Positions 1 through 6,624 of a DNA stretch of 6,779 bases are shown in pieces. The notes beneath the pieces are model-generated. The model saw only the letters and a list, made by a program, of their open reading frames with translations, was not told the DNA's origin and did not search any database. The stretch spans positions 1 to 6,779 of the forward strand of contig CAYORT010000048.1 in assembly GCA_964406465.1 (NCBI GenBank). Reading direction: 5' to 3'. Made by a program: the position numbers and the translations under genes. This DNA comes from JAHEZL01 sp964406465 (GTDB lineage: Bacteria > Bacteroidota > Bacteroidia > Flavobacteriales_C > GCA-002722245). Each line of letters opens with the position of its first letter. The first letter of the stretch is position 1.

Positions 1-38
1 GACTTGCTATTTTCATCACAATCAAAACCAATATTTGA

Positions 39-46
39 TACCTTCG
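39..46 (+). promoter_or_regulatory. possible Bacteroidota -7 box for the serine hydrolase gene
   Basis: TACCTTCG matches five of the six fixed positions of the Bacteroidota -7 consensus TAnnTTTG and lies 18 bases before the ATG at 65. A second near match, AATATTTG, ends at 37. I see no good -33 TTG at the usual spacing, and the window starts too close to judge the upstream context. The assignment rests on motif similarity alone. Confidence 0.3.
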
Positions 47-64
47 CATTCTAAAAATTAAAGT

Positions 65-1165
65 ATGCGTTACCTTATTTTATCTTTATTTATGGTGCTT
101 CAATCTTCGATTTTTGCAGTAGAAAAAGCTGATTCTTTGCAACAAGTATTAAACAAAGTGGTGGACAACAAAAAGGTGTTTGGAGCTACTTTCGCCATTA
201 AATATCAAGATAGTATTTGGCATGGTGAGGCGGGTAACATTAAAAGTGATCAGCCTTTTTTTATTGCTAGTACCACCAAACTTTTTGTCACTTCCATCAT
301 TTTGAAATTGCGCAGTGAAGGCAAACTTTCATTAAACGATAAGATTTCGAAATACCTCGATTCCACAGTGATGAAAGGTTTGCACCTTTACAAAGGCAAA
401 GATTATTCTTACGATATCACCATTCAACATTTGCTGGCGCACACCAGTGGTTTGCCCGATTATTTTGAGGATAAGAATAGAGAAGGAGTGAGTTTAGAAA
501 TGCAGTTGTTTGAAGCGAAAGACAGGTCGTGGACTTTTCAAGATGCTTTAGCCATAAGTAAAACATTGCCTACACATTTTATTCCTGGCACCACAAAAAA
601 GGCGCATTACAGCGATACCAACTTTCAGTTGCTTGGTAAAATTATTGAAGCCATCACGGGTAAAACATTCAATGAAGCGGTGAAGGATATTGTTTTCAAT
701 GCGCTAGGCATGTCATCTACCTATATGTACAGCAACAGTAAGGATACAACGCCTATTAATTTATATTACAAGAAAGAGAAGTTAATGATTCCATTGGCGA
801 TGACTTCTTTTGGTGCCGATGGTGGAGCGGTATCTACCAGCAGCGATATGCTCATTTTTATAGAAGCATTTTTTACAGGTAAACTTTTCCCTGTAAGCTA
901 TATTGAAGAGTTGAAACAATGGAACAAAATATTTTTTCCTTTGCAAAGTGGAGTAGGAATTCACCGTTTTAAGTTGCCTTGGTTTTTCGATCCGGCGGGT
1001 ATGACACCCGAGCTTATCGGCCATTCGGGCTTGTCGGGAGCGATGGCTTATTACAGCGAAAAAGACAAGTTGTTCATCGTGGGTACTGTAAACCAAGTGG
1101 CTTATCCGTCTACTTCCTTTAACACTGCCGTTAAATTGATTATGAAGGTGAGAAGCAAGAAGTAA
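65..1165 (+). CDS. exported serine hydrolase, class C beta-lactamase / peptidase S12 family
   Basis: This 366-residue protein has a Sec signal peptide (MRYLILSLFMVLQSSIFA, likely cut after A18), so it should act in the periplasm. The family motifs appear in order: the nucleophile motif S69-T-T-K72 (SxxK), the conserved HTSGL at 126-130, Y182-S-D184 at the YxN position, the GADGGAVSTSSDM stretch at 250-262, and H320-S-G322 in place of KTG. HxG in the third motif is typical of family members that are esterases, D-aminopeptidases or PBP4-like carboxypeptidases rather than true AmpC enzymes, so resistance should not be inferred. The substrate cannot be told from sequence. There is no T9SS domain or lipobox. 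The start is the only ATG that gives the complete signal peptide; it follows an A-rich stretch with no Shine-Dalgarno site, as is usual in this phylum. The gene converges on the PKD gene, with a shared terminator between them. Fold assignment is secure; function is not. Confidence 0.9.
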   Translation: MRYLILSLFMVLQSSIFAVEKADSLQQVLNKVVDNKKVFGATFAIKYQDSIWHGEAGNIKSDQPFFIASTTKLFVTSIILKLRSEGKLSLNDKISKYLDSTVMKGLHLYKGKDYSYDITIQHLLAHTSGLPDYFEDKNREGVSLEMQLFEAKDRSWTFQDALAISKTLPTHFIPGTTKKAHYSDTNFQLLGKIIEAITGKTFNEAVKDIVFNALGMSSTYMYSNSKDTTPINLYYKKEKLMIPLAMTSFGADGGAVSTSSDMLIFIEAFFTGKLFPVSYIEELKQWNKIFFPLQSGVGIHRFKLPWFFDPAGMTPELIGHSGLSGAMAYYSEKDKLFIVGTVNQVAYPSTSFNTAVKLIMKVRSKK

Positions 1166-1204
1166 TATACATATTCTTTAAGCGCTTTGGCGCGTTTCAA
1201 AACA

Positions 1205-1238
1205 AAAAAAGCAGCAGTATTTCTACCGCTGCTTTTTT
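1205..1238. terminator. bidirectional intrinsic terminator between convergent genes
   Basis: GCAGC (1211-1215) pairs with GCTGC (1228-1232). After one A-C mismatch the stem continues as GTA/TAC around a 4-base loop. Outside the stem lie six or more A's on the left (1204-1210) and six T's on the right (1233-1238). Read on + this is a stem plus U tract 39 bases after the hydrolase stop; read on - it is the same for the PKD gene, whose stop is 16 bases away. The symmetry fits its place between two converging genes. Confidence 0.85.
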
Positions 1239-1254
1239 ACTTCTTAGGTTTATC

Positions 1255-3156
1255 TTATTTAATAAGCATCACTCTTTTGCTAATGTTTTGTGTTTCACTA
1301 ACGAACGAGGCAATATAAATACCAGCGCTGTATTGTGCGAAATTGAAATCAACTTTATTGGCATTGTTGATGTTTTGTTGATGCATCAATTGTCCTTGTA
1401 AATTGTAGATGCTAAACACAGTGTTTTCTGTGATGTTTTTATCGAACTTAAAGCTAACTACATCATTAGTTGGATTAGGGAAAGCTTCAATATTCATTGG
1501 ATCTACAGCAATTTCACCCACACCTGCATAGCCTGCAGGATCTTTAATTACCTTAACTATCATGCCTGTTGAATCTCTATCACCGCATGAATTGGTTGTT
1601 ATCAAACTCACTGTGTATGTTCCTTCGGCAGTGTAAGTGTGCTTGTCGATGGTGTAGCTTCCTGCAGAGAAAGATTTAGAACTTCCATCTCCATAATCGA
1701 TGTCGTAGTTAGATGAGAGTCCTACATAAAACGTTGTTGGTTTATTCATGTAGGTAACGATGGTGCCCGATTCGTAAAGGAAATCTAATGAGATGTAAGC
1801 TTGCGCTTGCGATTTGTCAACGACCTCTATAGTACCAAGTTCTACGGTGTCTTTTACACCACATCCATTGTCAACTGCTGCACTGATGTCGTAGGTGCCT
1901 GCAGCGCTATAGCTAATGCCGGTTAAACCTAAATATAATTTTGGACTTTCGCTGTAATTGATTAAGCTGTCTAGTTGCTCATTCACTGTGTTGCCGTCAC
2001 CAAGAATATAGGTCATGTTGGTGTAAGGGAAACTAAGTACAGTAAATTTATCGCCCACACAAGGTTCAGTAGTAAGCATTTGATAATCGATGTTATCTAA
2101 TGGAGTCTTCAAGTTGGTGGTTACATAGATACTGTCGTTCAATATAACTTCATGTTGGCAACTGTTTGCAATTCTTAATGAGAAATAATGCATACCTGGG
2201 GTGGTATATTTGTGCGAAATAATATCACCGTATAAAATGGTGCCGTCATTCATATTCCATTCAAATGTGTCGGCACGTAACGCAGCTGTTACGATGTAGA
2301 ACATGAAGCCCGGACAAACGGTGTCGGTCATTTTTGAGATCATGTCGGTTACCGGACCAAGAGCCGAATTTACTACTATGCTATCTGTCGCTGTATCTCT
2401 AACACCGCAGAAATCGGTTGCCACAAAGGTAACTGTGTATTTACCGTCATTTTCGTAATGGTGTATCACTTCGCCCTGAGAGCTAACCAATGAATCACCA
2501 TCACCAAAATACCAACGAATATCTTGCATTTCTCCGCCAGTATAATATTCCATCTTAGCCTTTGAGCAAACGGAGTCGGGAGCGTCTATACTTATATTTC
2601 CCGAAAATTTTGAAGAAATTCTAACTACCGTTTTACCATTTAAAATAGTGTCGTTGTCGCAAAAATCGGTTAGTGTAAGGGTGTAAGTATGAACACCCAC
2701 ACTTGCAAATTTTTGGTCAACCGATATCTTGTTAGATGTTCTGCCATTGTCGAAGTTCCAAAAAACAGATTTGAAATGTTCACCGGCGTAGAAGTTAACT
2801 TTTTCGTTCGGACAAATAGAATCTTTGTTAGATGGAGAAGCGCTCAGGGTGAAATAAGGAATGGCAGAAGTCACCACTATAGAATCGGTAAGCAAGCTGT
2901 CTGATCCGCAGTCGTTGGTGACTAAACACGTGATATAATATTTGCCAGCAGTTGTGTACTTAGTACTAACATTGCGGTCATCGGCTTTTTTTACATTGCC
3001 CAAATCCCAAGCAACAGTGTTAGAATAGTCGGTAGAAACGTATAATCTAACTTCGCTGCCCGGACAAACCGAATCGGTAGAAACAGTGAAAGAGTTAATA
3101 ATAACGTTGGCACATTGGGCATTTAGTTTAGAATGAGAACCCAATAAAACGAACAA
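1255..3156 (-). CDS. secreted multi-PKD-domain protein with T9SS C-terminal sorting domain (signal peptide interrupted)
   Basis: The open frame has 633 codons and encodes about six PKD-like beta-sandwich modules, roughly residues 20-95, 102-180, 186-263, 272-346, 356-446 and 455-537. The PKD signature is clear at FGDGDS (217-222), LGDGNT (385-390) and YGDGSS (488-493), and degenerate in the others. Modules 1-5 each carry a Cys near the start and one near the end (31/83, 115/166, 197/250, 281/333, 366/432), which suggests one disulfide per module; module 6 keeps only C524. The C-terminus (about 558-633) is a type A T9SS sorting domain: FPNPTNDVVSF, FSIYNLQGQLM, YSAGIYIASF and a final KRVMLIK. 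The protein should cross the outer membrane by T9SS and be released or anchored at the surface; PKD arrays usually serve adhesion or as spacers. I see no catalytic domain. The listed 5' end is a TTG directly after an in-frame TAA. The real start is probably the ATG at 3195, so as written the gene cannot make an intact signal peptide. It may be a very recent pseudogene or contain a sequence error. Confidence 0.85.
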   Translation of the reverse strand: MFVLLGSHSKLNAQCANVIINSFTVSTDSVCPGSEVRLYVSTDYSNTVAWDLGNVKKADDRNVSTKYTTAGKYYITCLVTNDCGSDSLLTDSIVVTSAIPYFTLSASPSNKDSICPNEKVNFYAGEHFKSVFWNFDNGRTSNKISVDQKFASVGVHTYTLTLTDFCDNDTILNGKTVVRISSKFSGNISIDAPDSVCSKAKMEYYTGGEMQDIRWYFGDGDSLVSSQGEVIHHYENDGKYTVTFVATDFCGVRDTATDSIVVNSALGPVTDMISKMTDTVCPGFMFYIVTAALRADTFEWNMNDGTILYGDIISHKYTTPGMHYFSLRIANSCQHEVILNDSIYVTTNLKTPLDNIDYQMLTTEPCVGDKFTVLSFPYTNMTYILGDGNTVNEQLDSLINYSESPKLYLGLTGISYSAAGTYDISAAVDNGCGVKDTVELGTIEVVDKSQAQAYISLDFLYESGTIVTYMNKPTTFYVGLSSNYDIDYGDGSSKSFSAGSYTIDKHTYTAEGTYTVSLITTNSCGDRDSTGMIVKVIKDPAGYAGVGEIAVDPMNIEAFPNPTNDVVSFKFDKNITENTVFSIYNLQGQLMHQQNINNANKVDFNFAQYSAGIYIASFVSETQNISKRVMLIK

Positions 3157-3195
3157 TTAAATAATTAACGTTGAAGGAGTAAAATTTTTATTCAT
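3157..3195 (-). pseudogene. 5' end of the PKD gene: start codon and signal-peptide n-region cut by TAA
   Basis: On the minus strand an ATG at 3195-3193 opens the same frame as the PKD protein and reads MNKNFTPSTLII, then TAA at 3159-3157, then LFVLLG and on to LNAQ-C. Without the stop this is a normal Bacteroidota signal peptide: a basic n-region (N-K-N), a hydrophobic core (LII-x-LFVLLG) and an NAQ cleavage site. One substitution, for example TAA to TTA (Leu), restores it. Translation from the TTG at 3156 would give only about 14 residues before the cleavage site, with no basic start, so it would probably not be exported. Confidence 0.75.
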
Positions 3196-3363
3196 GCAGA
3201 TGATTTAAAAGTGAGGGAATGTTGGCTGATACGTGAAGAATTGATAATTGTTGCAATGCTTGAGTTCTTATGATGAAGCGCACTTCTAAATAGAAAGTAA
3301 ATGCATAATTAAAAAAGAAAAGCTCACTTATGTCGATTAAAATTCTTCTTCTATATTTAAGCT
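3196..3363. promoter_or_regulatory. divergent intergenic region between the PKD gene and purT
   Basis: These 168 AT-rich bases must hold the promoters of both genes. On the plus strand TATATTTA (3352-3359) matches five of six fixed positions of the TAnnTTTG box but ends only four bases before the purT ATG, which would make the message leaderless or nearly so. On the minus strand I find no good -7 box before the PKD start. I see no RNA gene, riboswitch or long inverted repeat; in particular I recognise no purine riboswitch. Confidence 0.4.
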
Positions 3364-4524
3364 ATGAGAAATAAAATTATGCTTTTGGGCTCAGGTGAAC
3401 TGGGTAAAGAATTTGTGATTGCTTGTCAGCGTTTAGGACAATACATCATCGCCGTAGATAGTTACGCAGGAGCGCCTGCAATGCAAGTGGCGCATGAGTT
3501 TGAGGTGATCGATATGCTCGATGGCGCTGCCTTAGATGCAATAGTTGCTAAACATAAACCCAACATCATAGTGCCCGAAATTGAAGCCATTCGTACCGAA
3601 CGTTTTTTCGTTTACGAGGAGCAAGGCATTAAGGTAGTACCCAGCGCAAAGGCTGCAAATTTTACCATGAACAGAAAGTCCATTAGAGATTTAGCGGCCA
3701 AAGAAGTAGGTGTAAAAACTGCTGTATACCAATATGCTGCTTCGCTTTCTCAGTTGCAAGAAGCGGTAAAGGTAATTGGAATTCCTTGTGTAGTAAAACC
3801 ATTGATGTCGAGTTCTGGTAAAGGACAATCGGTTATAAAAACAGAAGACGATATTGAGAAAGCTTGGCACTATGGAATGGAAGGTTCGCGCGGTGATGTT
3901 AAAGAAGTGATAGTAGAAAGTTTTGTTGAGTTTGATTATGAAATCACTTTGCTTACGGTAACGCAAAAAGATGGAAATACAGTCTTTTGTCCGCCCATTG
4001 GCCACCGCCAAGAAAGAGGAGATTATATGGAAAGTTGGCAACCTATGCCAATGAATACTGCGCAATTAGAGAAGGCGAAGCAAATGGCAAAAGATGTTAC
4101 CAAAGCCTTGGGAGGTGAAGGCATTTGGGGAGTTGAATTTTTTATAGCGAAAGACGAAGTGTACTTTTCAGAATTATCGCCCCGACCGCACGACACAGGG
4201 ATGGTGACTTTAGCCAACACCCAAAATTTTTCTGAGTTTGAGTTGCATGCTCGAGCGATATTAGGCCTCCCTATTCATGAAATTACCCTGCAAAGAAATG
4301 GCGCTAGTGCGGTGGTTTTGGCTACCAAAGAGAGCAGTGCTCAGCCCGTGTTTACAGGATTAGAAAAAGCAGCAAGTATTGCCAATAGTGATTTTAGAAT
4401 TTTTGGAAAACCAAGCACTCGCAAGTACCGCCGAATGGCTGTTGCCTTGGCTTATGGCGACCACGATGTAAAAGAGTTAGTGGCTAAAGCGAAAGAAGTC
4501 GCAGCTTGTATAAAGGTGGAGTAG
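3364..4524 (+). CDS. purT: formate-dependent phosphoribosylglycinamide formyltransferase (GAR transformylase 2)
   Basis: PurT is a cytosolic ATP-grasp enzyme that makes formyl-GAR from GAR, formate and ATP, the third step of purine synthesis, without needing formyl-tetrahydrofolate. The 386 residues align end to end with E. coli PurT (392 residues) apart from a shorter N-terminus. Diagnostic stretches are MLLGSGELGKE (6-16), APAMQVAHEFEVIDMLDG (37-54), VPEIEAI (70-76), MNR (102-104), the ATP-grasp loop VKPLMSSSGKGQ (144-155), EITLLTV (193-199), GHRQE (213-217), ESWQP (223-227), and SELSPRPHDTGMVTL (269-283). E258 and E270 sit where the E. coli Mg-ATP ligands E267 and E279 fall. K349, R356 and R357 match the substrate-phosphate region near the C-terminus. 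The ATG at 3364 is preferred over the one at 3379 because RNKI completes the first beta strand; no Shine-Dalgarno site is seen. The gene ends in tandem TAG stops (4522-4527). All key residues are present and the enzyme should be active. Confidence 0.97.
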   Translation: MRNKIMLLGSGELGKEFVIACQRLGQYIIAVDSYAGAPAMQVAHEFEVIDMLDGAALDAIVAKHKPNIIVPEIEAIRTERFFVYEEQGIKVVPSAKAANFTMNRKSIRDLAAKEVGVKTAVYQYAASLSQLQEAVKVIGIPCVVKPLMSSSGKGQSVIKTEDDIEKAWHYGMEGSRGDVKEVIVESFVEFDYEITLLTVTQKDGNTVFCPPIGHRQERGDYMESWQPMPMNTAQLEKAKQMAKDVTKALGGEGIWGVEFFIAKDEVYFSELSPRPHDTGMVTLANTQNFSEFELHARAILGLPIHEITLQRNGASAVVLATKESSAQPVFTGLEKAASIANSDFRIFGKPSTRKYRRMAVALAYGDHDVKELVAKAKEVAACIKVE

Positions 4525-4553
4525 TAGAGGGCGAACTAAAGTGTACAAAGCGT

Positions 4554-5762
4554 CTACACCAGCAACAAAGAACTATCGCCATAACTTAAAAAGCGGTAGT
4601 TGTTGTTTAGGGCGTGATCGTATATTTTTTTCCAGTCATGGCCCACCAAAGCAGCAACCAACAAAAGTAGAGTGCTGTTGGGCTGATGAAAATTGGTGAC
4701 CAAACCTTTTACGGAACGAATCTTGTAGCCCGGAGCAATGAGCAATTGAGTTTTTGTTCGAATGCTTTCTTGATTATTTGTTTCGAGATAATTGATTATG
4801 GTTTGCAATGCATCTTTATAAGTAAATTCTTTTGGGATTTCTAAATCGTAGGCATCCCACTGAAAAAGCTCAATTTCGTGGATGTTTTTGCTTAATTTGA
4901 GTCCGATCCAAAACAAAGATTCTAAAGTGCGCAAAGATGTTGTGCCAACAGCAATAAGATTTTCATGGTTATTTATTAATCCACGTAATGTAGTTTTTGT
5001 AACCACAATTTCTTCGCTATGCATGGCATGATCCTTCATGCTTTCTGATTTCACTGATTTGAAAGTTCCGGCTCCAACATGCAACAAGACAAACTCTGTA
5101 GAAATATTATTTTTTTTAATGTCATCAAGCACAGCTTCTGTAAAATGGAGTCCGGCGGTGGGTGCCGCTACCGATCCTTCTTGTTTGGCATAAACAGTTT
5201 GATATCGTGTTTTGTCGTTCTCATCGGGAATCCTCTTTAGGTAGGGAGGAAGAGGGATGATGCCTGCGAGGTTTAATATTTCTGCGAAAGAAATATCTCC
5301 ATTCCATTCAAATTCTACTTCAAATCCGTCGAGATGTTTACCTAATCTTCGTGCTTTTAATTCGTAACTAATATCATTAATTCTGATGCTTTTTAGTAGA
5401 GATTCGCTGGTGAAATAACGATTGTTGCCTATCAAACAATTCCACGTGGATTTGTTTTTTTGCTGCATTGCTGTTTCAACGCTTATTCCTTTTGCCGGCT
5501 CTAACACAAATATTTCAACAGACTTGTTGCTGGGTGGGTTATTTTCAAAAAGTATTCTTGCACATACCACTTTGGTATTGTTAAATACTAAGGTTGAGTT
5601 GGATGGCAATAGGCTAGAAATAGAATTAAAAGAATGGTCCTTAATCATACCGTCTTTATAAACAAGCAATTTAGATTCCGACCTTTCAGCCAATGGCTTT
5701 GAAGCGATTTTGTCTGTTGGTAAGTGATAAGAGTAATCTTGAATTTTTATATCGCGCGCCAT
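4554..5762 (-). CDS. queA: S-adenosylmethionine:tRNA ribosyltransferase-isomerase family protein (QueA-like, long form)
   Basis: QueA transfers and rearranges the ribosyl part of SAM onto preQ1 at tRNA position 34, giving epoxyqueuosine in queuosine synthesis. Family motifs, numbered from the ATG at 5762, are YHLPTDKIASKPLAER (12-27), SKLLVY (30-35), LVFNNTKVVCARI (58-70), IPLPPYLKR (169-177), RYQTVYAKQEGSVAAPTAG (186-204) followed by LHFTE, LHVGAGTFKSVKSE (227-240), MHSEEI (247-252), AVGTTSLRTLES (271-282), LVTNFHQPNSTLLLLVAA (354-371) and YRFLSYGDSSLL (389-400). At 402 residues it is about 50 longer than E. coli QueA (356), mostly through extra sequence around 90-150 and 283-335. From memory, Bacteroidota often carry such a long form beside a standard-length QueA, so its exact role is less certain than its family. 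The in-frame TTG at 5792 is rejected as a start because it lies inside a promoter box. The gene converges on purT with 29 bases between stops. Confidence 0.85.
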   Translation of the reverse strand: MARDIKIQDYSYHLPTDKIASKPLAERSESKLLVYKDGMIKDHSFNSISSLLPSNSTLVFNNTKVVCARILFENNPPSNKSVEIFVLEPAKGISVETAMQQKNKSTWNCLIGNNRYFTSESLLKSIRINDISYELKARRLGKHLDGFEVEFEWNGDISFAEILNLAGIIPLPPYLKRIPDENDKTRYQTVYAKQEGSVAAPTAGLHFTEAVLDDIKKNNISTEFVLLHVGAGTFKSVKSESMKDHAMHSEEIVVTKTTLRGLINNHENLIAVGTTSLRTLESLFWIGLKLSKNIHEIELFQWDAYDLEIPKEFTYKDALQTIINYLETNNQESIRTKTQLLIAPGYKIRSVKGLVTNFHQPNSTLLLLVAALVGHDWKKIYDHALNNNYRFLSYGDSSLLLV

Positions 5763-5789
5763 AAAATTTAAAAACTTGATTCTGCTCGG

Positions 5790-5797
5790 CAAAGATA
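5790..5797 (-). promoter_or_regulatory. Bacteroidota -7 promoter box for queA
   Basis: Read on the minus strand this is TATCTTTG, a perfect match to TAnnTTTG. It ends 27 bases before the ATG at 5762, which gives a short leader of roughly 20 bases. A clear -33 TTG is not seen at the expected spacing. The box overlaps the TTG at 5792-5790, which therefore would not be transcribed as part of a translatable message; this settles the start at 5762. Confidence 0.6.
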
Positions 5798-5901
5798 TAA
5801 AGTGAGTTCGTTTTGAGAAATGAATAATTAAAATGGGGGATAGGTGGGCAATTATTTGTGTTTAATGGCACTACCACTATTTTACTAATGCACCGACAAT
5901 C

Positions 5902-6510
5902 TTATTTTTTTCTCTTTACAGTGTATAAATCGCCACCTTTATTTTTATACACTATTAAGCCATGGTCATTTGTCCAATAAACGGTTTCAACTAAATTAGG
6001 ATTTATATCATTTTTTGGAAATTCATTTTGCAGTACATAGTAATTGGTGAATTTCATTTCGTTTAATGTAATGGTATCAGATTGAAGTTGATCAATCATG
6101 TTTTTTGAGCCCCAATAAAAGTTTTTAAAACTTATAGAGAAATATTTCATTTTGTTTTGAGGGTATTTGCAAATTGAAAAAAGACTCTGATATAAAATGT
6201 TATTTACTTTTCCATCCTCAATTTCGGTTCCATGCCAATTGTCTTTTGGAAGATGTTTTATTATTATCGCCTCATAATTTTCTGCTGGTCTAGCCATCAA
6301 ATTTCCACATTCTTTTTTCTGATCTTTATCAATCGCAACGATTAAAATTGTATCGAGATCGCTTCTTTGATTTTCAAAATAGATGGTATCATTAGTTTTG
6401 TAAACTGATACTAGTTTTAATTCCGTTTCATCAAATTCAAAATCTTTTTCGTCATAGGTGCAACAGCCCGAAAGCAAAATGAAAGCTAGAATTATTGGGG
6501 CATATTTCAT
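5902..6510 (-). CDS. hypothetical lipoprotein
   Basis: I do not recognise the family of this 202-residue protein. Its N-terminus is a lipoprotein signal peptide: MKYAPIILAF, then I-L-L-S-G-C with the lipobox cysteine at C16, so the mature protein is lipid-anchored at C16. The mature start is CCTYDEKDFEFDE, strongly acidic from position +4. In Bacteroidota, acidic residues just after the cysteine can act as a surface export signal, so display on the cell surface is possible but inferred. The rest is a soluble, beta-rich-looking chain with cysteines at 17, 68 and 114 and no transmembrane segment. The tail VYWTNDHGLIVYKNKGGD resembles the YY-x-x-x-x-G-I/L-I-x-Y ending common in small Bacteroidota lipoproteins of unknown function. 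The start ATG is the only one that gives the lipobox signal; no Shine-Dalgarno site is seen. The coding DNA is visibly more AT-rich than purT. It reads toward queA across 139 bases; no clear terminator follows it. Confidence 0.8.
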   Translation of the reverse strand: MKYAPIILAFILLSGCCTYDEKDFEFDETELKLVSVYKTNDTIYFENQRSDLDTILIVAIDKDQKKECGNLMARPAENYEAIIIKHLPKDNWHGTEIEDGKVNNILYQSLFSICKYPQNKMKYFSISFKNFYWGSKNMIDQLQSDTITLNEMKFTNYYVLQNEFPKNDINPNLVETVYWTNDHGLIVYKNKGGDLYTVKRKK

Positions 6511-6624
6511 TTGGTTACTTGTTGTTTCTCGTGTAAGGCTTGAAAATTATTGTGAAAAATAGAAAATTTATTTCGGATACAAATATTTAATTACATATAA
6601 TACAGTACTTAAAAATAGGGATAA

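Noticed and set aside
782..1096. Minus-strand open frame inside the hydrolase gene
   Set aside because: It is a shadow of a well-supported gene, with no start context and a basic, low-complexity composition typical of antisense frames.
1182..1193. Small GCGC-TTTG-GCGC hairpin after the hydrolase gene
   Set aside because: It has only four pairs and no U tract; the stronger hairpin at 1211-1232 explains termination better.
2689..2904. Plus-strand open frame inside the PKD gene
   Set aside because: It is an antisense shadow within the repeated PKD modules, with no recognisable protein.
3154..3156. TTG at 3156 as the true start of the PKD protein
   Set aside because: It follows directly on a stop codon, leaves a signal peptide with no basic residue before its hydrophobic part, and ignores an in-frame ATG 13 codons upstream that completes a normal signal peptide.
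3691..4220. Two minus-strand open frames inside purT
   Set aside because: They are antisense shadows of a gene whose identity is certain; no family motif or start signal is present.
5763..5792. N-terminal extension of QueA from the TTG at 5792
   Set aside because: The TTG lies within a perfect -7 promoter box, and the family normally starts a few residues before the YxLP motif, as the ATG at 5762 does.
5422..5877. Frames overlapping the queA 5' half and its upstream region
   Set aside because: Both are out of frame with or antisense to the conserved QueA motifs and have no support of their own.
6596..6601. TATAAT as a -10 box on the plus strand
   Set aside because: The Bacteroidota primary sigma factor uses TAnnTTTG rather than TATAAT, there is no spaced -35, and the match is expected by chance in such AT-rich DNA.
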